DNA of 46,616 nucleotides from Blastocatellia bacterium UBA7656 (lineage in GTDB: Bacteria; Acidobacteriota; Blastocatellia; UBA7656): contig DLHY01000010.1 in assembly GCA_002483445.1 (NCBI GenBank), forward strand, positions 1-46,616. Reading direction: 5' to 3'. Below the pieces are notes generated by a model that saw only the letters and a program-made list of their open reading frames with translations, was not told the origin of the DNA and did no database searches. Made by a program: the position numbers and the translations under genes. This document shows positions 6,719 to 14,800 of the stretch, piece by piece (position 1 is the first letter of the stretch; the number at the start of each line of letters is the position of its first letter).

Positions 6719-9154
6719 TCACCGCGCGGCGTAGTAAATGACCTGAATGATATGAACGATCATCAAAGCCAGCATAAGCGAAGTGCTTATCACGTGCGGC
6801 GGCAGCCACACCTTCATCAACCGATGCAGATAAATCAACGCATCGATCCGACGAAGAGTCGCCGCGCTCTCTATCGCTTTGCTGAGTCGTCGCCTGTCTT
6901 TCTCGCTCAGAGAAGAGGCTTCCGATTTGAATGCGGCCTGCGCCTCGTCGAGCATCTCGTCGAGCGGCTCGCGTCTTGTGTACTGACGCAGCAGATAGCC
7001 GAAAGAGAGGAAGCGCGGAATCACCCTTTCTCTTACTATCGCTCGCAGAGGCTCCGATGGAGAGCTTCCCGCGTCGGCTATCTCTTTTTGCAATTCTTCG
7101 CGGCGCATTCTCAGATCATCTATGAGAAGCGGAGAGTTTTCTATCCGGGTCAGTATCCGCGGCGCGATCTGATAACAGAGCAACCCGAACAATCCCGTAG
7201 CGATCACTAAATCCCACGTGATCATAAGCGCGGTGGTCAGTATCCCGCCCGTGCTGGTTCCGCCGTGAAGAAAAATCATGACGCCGCCTATCACGCCCGC
7301 GTAAAGATGCGTAAGCAGCCAGACTCTCAGCGCCCCCGCGCGACGGCGATAGATTTGCCGACGGAACGGATAGGCCATCACGACTCCTATGCCTAAAAGT
7401 CCGACCAATCCGGTGATCCATCGCAGATTCAAAAACCCAAGCAGGCGTTCGCCAAGCCCGTAGCGACCAAGCCCTATTATCATCACCGCAGTGAGCAGGA
7501 CTGTAAGCGCGATGCCAATGATATGGCTCCATCGGCGCGCAGGGTCACGGCGATGAATGTTTCGCCCCGTGGCATGAGTTTTATCGACGAGCATCAATCC
7601 CTGAATCGCGCCCGTTTCGGCGAAATATTCTCTCGGACGTATGCGAGCGAGCGCGCCCGTCGGGCAGTTCTCTTCGCAACTGTAGGCGGGGCGTTTGTAG
7701 ATGAGCTTGTTATTCTTGTCGAGCGGATTGAGCGGAGTGCTGTTGCAGAGGTTGCACTTGATGGCGACGAGGTCTTCGGTCGTATCGACTGCGGGAGGTA
7801 TGGGGTCGGGCGCAAGTCGCAGCAGGTCGCTGATCTTCGCCCCGAATCCTCCCGGCGGCGGCGCGCCTTTCGCTTTGCGCGGGATGAGCGTGATCGCGTT
7901 ATATGGGCATTGCGAAGCGCAGTCGCCGCAGCCTATGCAGGTTCGCGCATTGATATCGACTTCGCCGCGGCCAAAGCGACCTATCGCTCCCGTGGGGCAG
8001 CCTGTCAGACATTCGGGGTCCTGACAGTGCATACACACCGAGGGCGAAAGTATGCTTTGAAGGGCGCTCCGCTTAGGTTTTTCAAGTCTCGTGATGTGGA
8101 CGCCGCGGCGAAGCAGCCGCGACTGGCCATGAACTTTGTGGCAGGCAAGCGAGCAGTTGCCGCATCGCACGCACAAATCCATGTCCATCACCAACAGGTT
8201 GCTGCCATCGACGAGTCCTGTATCGATGAGGCTTTGCTGTGCGGCGAGAGTCTTATCTCGAACATCCGGCTCGCGCGGCAGTCTTTCCATCAAGGCGGGC
8301 GGCGCGTATTGGGCAAGCTGGCTGGCGAGAGCGTCTCTCAGCGCGATGTTTTGTCTGAGCTTGCCTATGGAGATTTCGAAAACCTCTGTCCTTCCCATCA
8401 GCGTGATAGTGAAGGGCCACTCCGCATTTTTCGTCAACCCCTCAAGCCCGAAGCAGAAGCCTTTGCCGAGATAATCCTCAACTTCTCCCTGCGGGGTGGT
8501 CTGTGTGCGGCGAAGCCAGCCTTCCTTCACCACATAGATTCGATCCACGGGGCCGCGCTCGCGAAACAGGATGTGATTTTTCGAGAAGACCTTGAACAGC
8601 GACATGCCGCGCAGGTCCTGTCCCTGTTCGGGCGCGAGATTGACTATGCGCTTGAGTTCTTCGATGGTCGCGTTTCTGCCGTGCGAGCGATAGGTCTCGT
8701 CGAGGCTCTTTGCAAATCGCGGGAGTTTGCGAAGCAATCTCAGCGCGGGCCTTTGAACTTCCAGCACCTTCGCTATGGCAGCAGGCGGAGCTTTGACTGT
8801 CGCGTTGCGAGGCACGCCCGCAAGCACGCTCATCTCGCCGAACTGCGTGCCGGGTTTCAGCTCGGCGACTTTCTTATCGCCTTTGACGAAGACATCGAGG
8901 CTGCCGTCGACGAGTATGTAGAAAGTGTTGCCGCCCCAGTCGCCTTCGCTGATGACGGCTTCTCCCGGCTCATAGCTTAACAGTCGCAGGTAAGGGCCGA
9001 CTTTTTTTCCGTTGTAGTTTCGACCGTAGACGTTGACTTCCAGGTCGAGTTCATATTCAAAATGGCCTTCGTGAGAGGCCAGAAGATCGGATATTGACTC
9101 GATGCCTTTGATTGCGTTGATGACTTCCCGCCGACTTGTATGTTCTCGCGGCAT
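6719..9154 (-). CDS. Cyclic-nucleotide-binding 4Fe-4S membrane oxidoreductase subunit
   Basis: This is an 811-residue protein. CNB domain 1 (about 50-150) has an almost canonical phosphate-binding cassette, FGEMSVLAGVPRNATV, with the Glu and Arg needed for cAMP. CNB domain 2 (about 180-290) is degenerate, lacking the Arg. A DmsB/NrfC-like iron-sulfur region (about 325-505) follows, with cysteine groups at CVRCGNCSLACH, CMHCQDPECLTGCP, CIGCGDCASQCP and CNLC...CEENCP, enough for about four clusters. The C-terminal half has about five membrane helices (about 544-565, 575-597, 610-630, 637-660, 785-808). Histidines at about 544, 616, 630, 777, 787 and 801 could ligate b-type hemes. It probably passes electrons between quinone and periplasmic cytochromes, with cAMP as allosteric input. 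The stop of this gene is 6 nt before the FHA/heptaheme gene. Heme b ligation is inferred. Confidence 0.88.
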   Translation of the reverse strand: MPREHTSRREVINAIKGIESISDLLASHEGHFEYELDLEVNVYGRNYNGKKVGPYLRLLSYEPGEAVISEGDWGGNTFYILVDGSLDVFVKGDKKVAELKPGTQFGEMSVLAGVPRNATVKAPPAAIAKVLEVQRPALRLLRKLPRFAKSLDETYRSHGRNATIEELKRIVNLAPEQGQDLRGMSLFKVFSKNHILFRERGPVDRIYVVKEGWLRRTQTTPQGEVEDYLGKGFCFGLEGLTKNAEWPFTITLMGRTEVFEISIGKLRQNIALRDALASQLAQYAPPALMERLPREPDVRDKTLAAQQSLIDTGLVDGSNLLVMDMDLCVRCGNCSLACHKVHGQSRLLRRGVHITRLEKPKRSALQSILSPSVCMHCQDPECLTGCPTGAIGRFGRGEVDINARTCIGCGDCASQCPYNAITLIPRKAKGAPPPGGFGAKISDLLRLAPDPIPPAVDTTEDLVAIKCNLCNSTPLNPLDKNNKLIYKRPAYSCEENCPTGALARIRPREYFAETGAIQGLMLVDKTHATGRNIHRRDPARRWSHIIGIALTVLLTAVMIIGLGRYGLGERLLGFLNLRWITGLVGLLGIGVVMAYPFRRQIYRRRAGALRVWLLTHLYAGVIGGVMIFLHGGTSTGGILTTALMITWDLVIATGLFGLLCYQIAPRILTRIENSPLLIDDLRMRREELQKEIADAGSSPSEPLRAIVRERVIPRFLSFGYLLRQYTRREPLDEMLDEAQAAFKSEASSLSEKDRRRLSKAIESAATLRRIDALIYLHRLMKVWLPPHVISTSLMLALMIVHIIQVIYYAAR

Positions 9155-9325
9155 AAGAACCCACTCCCGTTCGATTGCGGTTTATGAAGCGTGAAGTCGT
9201 CTCCCTTTGCAGACGACAAAATCGCCTTCGAAGAGCCTGACTCGTCTCCGGCGCTGATCGTGATTTTGAATGAATCCGCTTGCGCTTTATCAACCTTCCA
9301 GACCAACTCGCAATAGCCGCCGCCG
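9155..9325 (-). other. Intergenic stretch with protein-like residual frame
   Basis: This 171-base gap separates the nonaheme and CNB genes. One minus-strand frame encodes a hydrophilic strand-rich peptide (pieces: ELVWKVDKAQADSFKI, ISAGDESGSSKAI, KGDDFTLHKPQ) that looks unlike the Arg/Ser-rich shadows elsewhere. It connects to the end of the nonaheme gene if one T is removed from the T5 run at 9328-9332, which also forms that gene's stop codon. This may be a frameshifted C-terminal tail or a sequencing indel; the far end has no early stop before the next gene. Confidence 0.35.
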
Positions 9326-10264
9326 CTAAAAAGCTACGGGCGGCCCGCCGACGTGACACTTTGTGCAGACTGGCTCTTTCGCCTGAACGTGGCACGTCCA
9401 GCAGGAGGAGCGATGCCTCTGGCCTCGCGCAGTGCTGATCTGCAAAATGTCCGAACGATTCTCGGCTGCGGGTGATTCTATCAGGCGATGGCATCGGTCA
9501 CAACTGGCCTTGATCGCGGCTGGTGTATGAGTGCTGTGCGAGAACCTGTAGAGAGAAAACGCCGCGCCGACCGACCGGCTGTACTTGAGTGAATTTTCCG
9601 GGCTGGCGTGGCACGTCTCGCACTCGCCCAGCTTCTGGCCTTTCTGATGAGTATGACAACTGTAGCACTGAGGATGGCTCGGCATCGTGGCATTAACACC
9701 GCTCACCTTATGGCAGGTGTCGCAATTGGCCACCTCGGTGCCAGCAGGCATCTTCGATGCGTCCATGTGATCCTTGTGCGAAAAACCTTTGCGATCTTTT
9801 ATGGTGCCGCGAATGCCGAATTGTTTTAGCCGAGAAGTGAAATCGACGAACTTCGTATTCGGCATCAACTCAATAGCGCCGGGTGCGTGACACGCCACGC
9901 ACAGTTTGCTGCCGGCCTGCGCGGTCGGATTCAGTATTTCAAGGTGGCAGCGGTCGCAGGCGTCGTGGCCGGGAAAGACCGGAGCGGCGGTCGTCTCGCT
10001 CGTCCGCTTGTGGCAGAGTATGCACGCCTGCTTTTTATGTTCGGGGCGATTGTGATTGAACGGCGAGAGCGTGAGCATCGTTTTTGCATCCGCCGGATCG
10101 ACTATAGGAGTCCCGACTGTAGTCACCGGCGGCGCAGTCTGAGAGTTGGTGTTGGCGGTGTTCTGGTTTTTCGCGCTCTCGCGACAGGCCATCATCACGC
10201 CGATAAGAGTTATGCCAATCAGCGCGACCACAAGTCTCAACCATTTCGATATATCGTTTCTCAT
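9326..10264 (-). CDS. Nonaheme c-type cytochrome lipoprotein
   Basis: This is 312 residues from the ATG at 10264; an upstream in-frame GTG at 10279 lies in repeat DNA and is less likely. The N-terminus (MRNDISKWLRL, hydrophobic stretch, then VMMAC) is a lipoprotein signal with the lipobox Cys near residue 26. Nine CXXCH motifs follow: CILCH, CDRCH, CVACH, CDTCH, CYSCH, CETCH, CDRCH, CWTCH, CTKCH. Several His residues between them (HKDH, FSHSTH) suit bis-His ligation as in c7/c3-like cytochromes. It would be membrane-anchored in the periplasm or, if sorted outward, at the surface, and would pass electrons between the inner-membrane subunits and outer components. The reading frame ends at a T5 run, and the next 170 bases may hold a lost C-terminal tail. 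Confidence 0.9.
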   Translation of the reverse strand: MRNDISKWLRLVVALIGITLIGVMMACRESAKNQNTANTNSQTAPPVTTVGTPIVDPADAKTMLTLSPFNHNRPEHKKQACILCHKRTSETTAAPVFPGHDACDRCHLEILNPTAQAGSKLCVACHAPGAIELMPNTKFVDFTSRLKQFGIRGTIKDRKGFSHKDHMDASKMPAGTEVANCDTCHKVSGVNATMPSHPQCYSCHTHQKGQKLGECETCHASPENSLKYSRSVGAAFSLYRFSHSTHTPAAIKASCDRCHRLIESPAAENRSDILQISTARGQRHRSSCWTCHVQAKEPVCTKCHVGGPPVAF

Positions 10265-10276
10265 TTCACTTCGCCC

Positions 10277-10362
10277 CACGATCAGGTGACAGGTGACAGG
10301 TGACAGGGAACAGGGGCGGCTCCCTGCAACCTGTCACCTGTCACCTGTTCCCTGTCACCTCC
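10277..10362. repeat. Inverted short-repeat hairpin, GGTGACAGG type
   Basis: Left units CAGGTGACAGGTGACAGG and GGGAACAGGGG face right units CCTGTCACCTGTCACCTG and TTCCCTGTCACCT, giving a long hairpin of about 30-bp arms. The TGA stop of the octaheme gene (10357-10355) is itself one GGTGACAGG unit. The tract separates the octaheme and nonaheme genes and leaves the latter only a weak ribosome-binding site. Confidence 0.85.
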
Positions 10363-11281
10363 TGAGAGTGTTCAACACGTCCTGCTCCAGAGGATCAGGA
10401 AGCCCCAGCCGTCCGTTATGACACTCGTTGCAATAGCGCGAATCAGGCAACCTGATCTCCGACAGCTTCTCAGCCTTATCGACCGATTGGTGGCATTCCG
10501 AGCAGAGCCGGTCAGTCGCCTTCGCTATGACATACTCCTTTTTCTTTATTGGCCGGATGTCATAATCATGATCCGTATGTTTGAACTTCACCACGATGTT
10601 GTAAAGATGCGGAGACCGAGGCCCGCCAAGCTGATGACACTCGGCGCAGTCATTCATATAAGGAAACTCGCGCGCAGGCTTTCTTCTTCCGCCCGCAGGA
10701 ACCGGGCCGTGACATACGAAACAGGTCGAGTGTCCTTTTTCAATCGACATCTCCTGCCCCCCGCGCGGAGGCGTGATCATCTTGTGACAGTCCGTGCATT
10801 TTACTCCCTGCCCCTTGATGAACTGCGGCTGCTCGATATCGATATCAGCGGGCAGGGTCTTGCGGTGAGACACGTGCGAAAATCCCATGCCGAAATCCGT
10901 AGGCACTGCCGGTTTCGGGAAGCCGAAGAGCGCGGGTTGAGTTTTCGATACGGGCCTTCCGTTATGGCAGATCGCGCAGAAGATGGGTTTGGTGAAAACC
11001 ATCTCGGCGAAGTTGTGACAACTGATGCAGGCTTTGTGTCCGGGAAAATCTCTCACATCGGGCTGCGCTCTGGAAACTGAATGACAGTCGGAGCAATTCA
11101 TCTCGCGATGTTTTTTTCCGTCGTGCGGAAAGCTTGCGCGATCTTTCGCGCTCTGAAAGGAAACGGTCGGCTCGCTCGCGAGCGGCTCGCTGTCGAGGGC
11201 GTGTGTTCGCGCAGTTTGGAAATAGACTCCCGCAAGCAGAAAACAAGCGATAGCAAGAACGCTCTTTTTGATTCCCGGCAT
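10355..11281 (-). CDS. Octaheme c-type cytochrome, secreted
   Basis: This is 308 residues from ATG at 11281, with GAGAGG 5 nt upstream; a GTG one codon earlier is the alternative. A signal peptide (KKSVLAIACFLLAGVYFQTA) precedes eight CXXCH motifs: CSDCH, CISCH, CAICH, CTDCH, CFVCH, CAECH, CSECH, CNECH. Extra conserved-looking histidines (FPHDGKKH, FSHVSHRK, FKHTDHDYD) are probable distal ligands. It looks like a c3/c7-type electron-transfer protein, not octaheme tetrathionate or hydroxylamine reductase, because no lysine-ligated catalytic heme motif or Tyr cross-link context is recognisable. It follows the tetraheme gene by 12 nt, and its stop codon lies in a repeat hairpin. Confidence 0.9.
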   Translation of the reverse strand: MPGIKKSVLAIACFLLAGVYFQTARTHALDSEPLASEPTVSFQSAKDRASFPHDGKKHREMNCSDCHSVSRAQPDVRDFPGHKACISCHNFAEMVFTKPIFCAICHNGRPVSKTQPALFGFPKPAVPTDFGMGFSHVSHRKTLPADIDIEQPQFIKGQGVKCTDCHKMITPPRGGQEMSIEKGHSTCFVCHGPVPAGGRRKPAREFPYMNDCAECHQLGGPRSPHLYNIVVKFKHTDHDYDIRPIKKKEYVIAKATDRLCSECHQSVDKAEKLSEIRLPDSRYCNECHNGRLGLPDPLEQDVLNTLRR

Positions 11282-11293
11282 CACGACCTCTCT

Positions 11294-11818
11294 CTACTCT
11301 CCTGATTTCGCGCTCTCCTTAGGCGCGTGACATCCGCTGCAGGTGACGGGCGATTTTTCAGGACTTCTGCCTCGCGCAATTTCAGCGCGATGGCAACCGA
11401 TGCAGGTGTCATGAAAAGCCCGCTCGAAGAAAACCTCGTCGCAGTCTTTATTCTTGGGATTGCCGCCCTGATCGCAGTTCGGATATTTGCGGCTCGGATA
11501 ATTGCCGTCGCCCTTGCCTTCGTCCTGATGGCATACCGTGCATTTCCACAGTTGTGGAATGCCGACGTTATTTATCGAGTGATGACACCCGGAGCAGGCC
11601 GCGCCCTGTTTGGCCTGATAGGGCCAGTCGGGGTCAGGGTTGATCGCTTTTTCGTGCAGACGATGATCGAAGCGAACCGGCCCGTAGGTGCGCGCTCCCT
11701 TCGCGTTGAGCATGACGACATCGACTCCGCCCTGAGCAAACGATGCAGCAAGCGACCCGGCGAGCGCCGCCGCTGCCGCGAGCGCGAACACAATGACGAT
11801 AGCAAGTTTGAGTTTCAT
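11294..11818 (-). CDS. Tetraheme cytochrome c3-like protein
   Basis: This 174-residue protein has a signal peptide (MKLKLAIVIVFALAAAAALA) and four CXXCH sites: CSGCHH (about 75), CTVCH (about 93), CIGCH (about 139), CSGCH (about 160). The block FDHRLHEKAINPD, the CHH pair and FHDTCIGCHRAE match the N-terminal heme domain of the barrel fusion at 16102-18408 (FDHKKHEALINPD, CTGCHH, FHRLCISCHRAQ), so the two are paralogues. It is predicted to be a soluble periplasmic shuttle. A second cysteine group (CDQGG and KDCDEV, about 115-126) lies between hemes 2 and 3 and is absent from the paralogue. A GAGGGACGG ribosome-binding site lies just upstream. The gene follows the 1383-residue gene by 18 nt. 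Confidence 0.92.
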   Translation of the reverse strand: MKLKLAIVIVFALAAAAALAGSLAASFAQGGVDVVMLNAKGARTYGPVRFDHRLHEKAINPDPDWPYQAKQGAACSGCHHSINNVGIPQLWKCTVCHQDEGKGDGNYPSRKYPNCDQGGNPKNKDCDEVFFERAFHDTCIGCHRAEIARGRSPEKSPVTCSGCHAPKESAKSGE

Positions 11819-11836
11819 CCGTCCCTCGCTTGAAAA

Positions 11837-14800
11837 CTACCTTCTGCGCAATCTGAACAACGCCAGCGCGAGCGGCAACGACAGAAGAATAAGCCCTATC
11901 GGGCTGGGCGGAGATTTCATTCGCTCCTCGTCAGATTTCTTCTCTTCCGATTTCACAGGCTCGCTCTTCTTTTCAGTTTGCTCTCCGGCCCTCAACCCTT
12001 TCGGCGGCCCGAAGAACCGGCGAATGTCGCGATTCTCCTTCGTGTTGTTGTCCTTGATCTGAGGCACTCTCCATAGCTTGCCGTCTTTCATGTACATCCG
12101 CTGCATCTCAGCCAGATTGAGCGGGCGCGCGCCGCGTCGTCCGAAAACCGAAAGCTGATTTCCGCTCTCATCAATCGCGCGGTCGCGGTCTATGCCTTCT
12201 GAAACCGCGAGCGCCGGAGCGTGCGAATGAAATGTCGCCACGAGATGCGGAGTCGGGCGCGGGCTGAATCCATAACCGCCGCCGCCTTCTTCGGGCGATG
12301 TCAGTTGCACGACTCTCAATCCGTTATGCCCGTCAGCGATGTAAGCGAACAGGCTGAAGTTGGTCATCCCGACTTTGACATCGTGCGCGTCGTTGATCTT
12401 GCCTTCGGCATCGTAAGTCTGATCAATTCGCGGCTTCTCCGGGTTTTCGATATCGAGTATGACAAGCCCTTTCTTGCCCGCCGCCACATAAGCGTAAGTT
12501 CTCACCGGATAGATGCTGTGCGCGTCTTCGATGGGAACCGTTGCGCCTTCGACGGGTCGCGGATGATCAGGGTCGGTCGCGTCCAAAACCTTCACGCCTT
12601 CCGAATCACAGACGAACGCATATCGAAACTGAAGTTGAACGGCTTTCGGCTTCTTGATGAACGGCTCGCCTATCTCAGCCGTGATTTTCGGCTTGAGCGG
12701 ATCGGTCAGATCGACCACGACAAGCCCGCGATCACAGGTGATATAAGCGCGCGTTCCGGCGACGATGATATTATTCGCGCCCTTGAGCTTGCCTTCGGGG
12801 TTGAAGGCCAAAGCGCGCTTGATGAAATTATTGGTCGGATCGCCGTCGAGCAATGTCGCAACACCCGGCCCGTTTCTGTCTTCGTCCAAAGGATTGCCGA
12901 TCACTATCAAGCCTTCCTCGCTGTCCGTCCCGTAAAGGAATCCGTAGACGGCGGGGATCATCTGCTTGTCGTCGCGATAAATTCCTTCTTCATTTTCTGG
13001 AAGGTACTGGCGGCGCAATCCGTCTTTGCCTTTCTTGTTCAAAACTTCCGCTACAGTCGCCGTCGGATCGACCGCCAGCGTCGAAGGCGAAGCGATGGCC
13101 GTAGCGTGCTTGGATTTGACATAAAACCTCTGGCCCAAGGGCGAGAAAGGAGCCGTCGTCATTCTTTCCGAGAATCCCTTTTGATCGATGTTGGCAACGT
13201 CAAAGATTTTGAATCCGCCCTTGCCGCACGCGGCATAAAGATACTCGCCCCGCAGTTGCAGGTTCAAAACTTCCGTCCCGCGATTGATGAACGGCGTAAG
13301 CGCAGTGGTTATGTCGTTGCCGGGATGCTCGTAATACTCATGCAACTCCTCGTGATGCTCTTTGTGCTTTTTGTACTCTTCGGGAAAAGCCAGCTTGTGC
13401 AGGTAACTGCCGATGACGGCCTGCGGCTCGTCTCTTTCCGTAGCGACTACGGCGGCGAATCCTTCGTGACCCAGCGCAACATAAACGAATCGCCCGATCC
13501 AGTTATAGAAGTTCGTCCCCTGCATCAGAGTCATCGCCATGTAAGCGTTGTTATCGTTATTTTCCGACAAGTGACAGTCATCGCAGCTTTTCGTCTCGCG
13601 CGTGCGGACTGTATGCGGGAAGTGAGAACTGAACGCCTGCCCGCTGTAGCCTTCGGCTGATACGGTCTGCTGCTGCGAATATATCCACTCGCGCAGCGCG
13701 TTTTGAGAACTCACAAGCACGGCGCACGCGCTTCTGACGGGCGCAAACCTGCGACCCGTAACAGTACCGTCTTTGCCCAGCAGAAAAACGTCATCACGGA
13801 GGGTCTGGAAATTATAAGAAGTCCAGTTGCGCAGATTCTTTTCGCCCTCGTTATGGAGCATCGGCTTCTGCTCATTGGCTTTCATCTTGAGGTGACAGCC
13901 GAAGCAACTCGGCGTCCAGGAAAGATGGCATGAGTAACAGGTCATCTTGCTGTTTGCATGAGCCAGATTCGCTTCGCCCGCCTGCGGGTCGCCCCACGTC
14001 TTGCCGTCTTTCATCACCGTTTTTGCGAGCGCGGCCTTTTCGTTATAGGCCGAAGAAGCGGGGTTGACTATATCGGCGACCTGTTTGACCTCCCACACCT
14101 TGTTGGCTTCCAGCGCAGATCGCTGAAACAATCTGCCCGCCGCATCCTTGAAGAATCGATCTTTCTTCCTCGCGCGGTCTGTCCCTTCAGGCGCGACGTA
14201 GCGATACTCAAGCATACGATTGCCGCCTGCCGCTGCTGTAGTCCGCGCGTCGCGCGATGTCGGATCGGCCCTCTTCGTTACCGTCCCGTGACAGTCGGCG
14301 CAATCGATTTCAATCGCGTTGCGGACTTCGCCATAGAGCTTGCTGTTGCCGTGATTGTCCTGCTTGAAGTGACAATCGACGCAATGCATCCCTTTCTCGA
14401 TGTGAATGTCTTTGAGATGAACAGGCAGCCCCTTCGCATCTTCAGGCGGAAGTTCCTCGACTGCTTTGCGAAGTTTTTCAGTATCGACGTTTTGCAGGGT
14501 GTTGCCTTCCGCATCGAGCAGATTGCCCTTGCGGTCGCGTTTAAAAATATTTTTGAAGACCCAGCCGTGACCGGTGAAGTCCGCGAACTGATTGTGCTTG
14601 AGTTTGGGATTGACTTCATCTCTCAGCTTCTTGAGAAAATCAGGATCGCCCCATTTGCCTCTCAACGCCGATTCCTCCGGGTTGCGCAACAGAACCTCGC
14701 GTTGTTGTTCGGGACTGAGTTTTTGCGACTCTTTCGGGTACATCTGCTCGCCGTCGGTTTCCAAGTCCCACCACATCGTTCCGTAGTAAGTCATCAACAC

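Noticed and set aside
7523..8980. Very long plus-strand open frame (485 codons) opposite the CNB iron-sulfur gene
   Set aside because: The minus-strand product has cNMP, ferredoxin and membrane motifs. The plus frame is Arg/Ala/Val rich without motifs, as expected from the mirror of a biased codon pattern. The same applies to long plus frames at 12221-13660, 13958-15013 and 3290-4588.
10355..11281. Octaheme protein as a tetrathionate, hydroxylamine or nitrite reductase
   Set aside because: No CXXCK or other modified catalytic heme motif and no recognisable active-site context; all eight sites are plain CXXCH.
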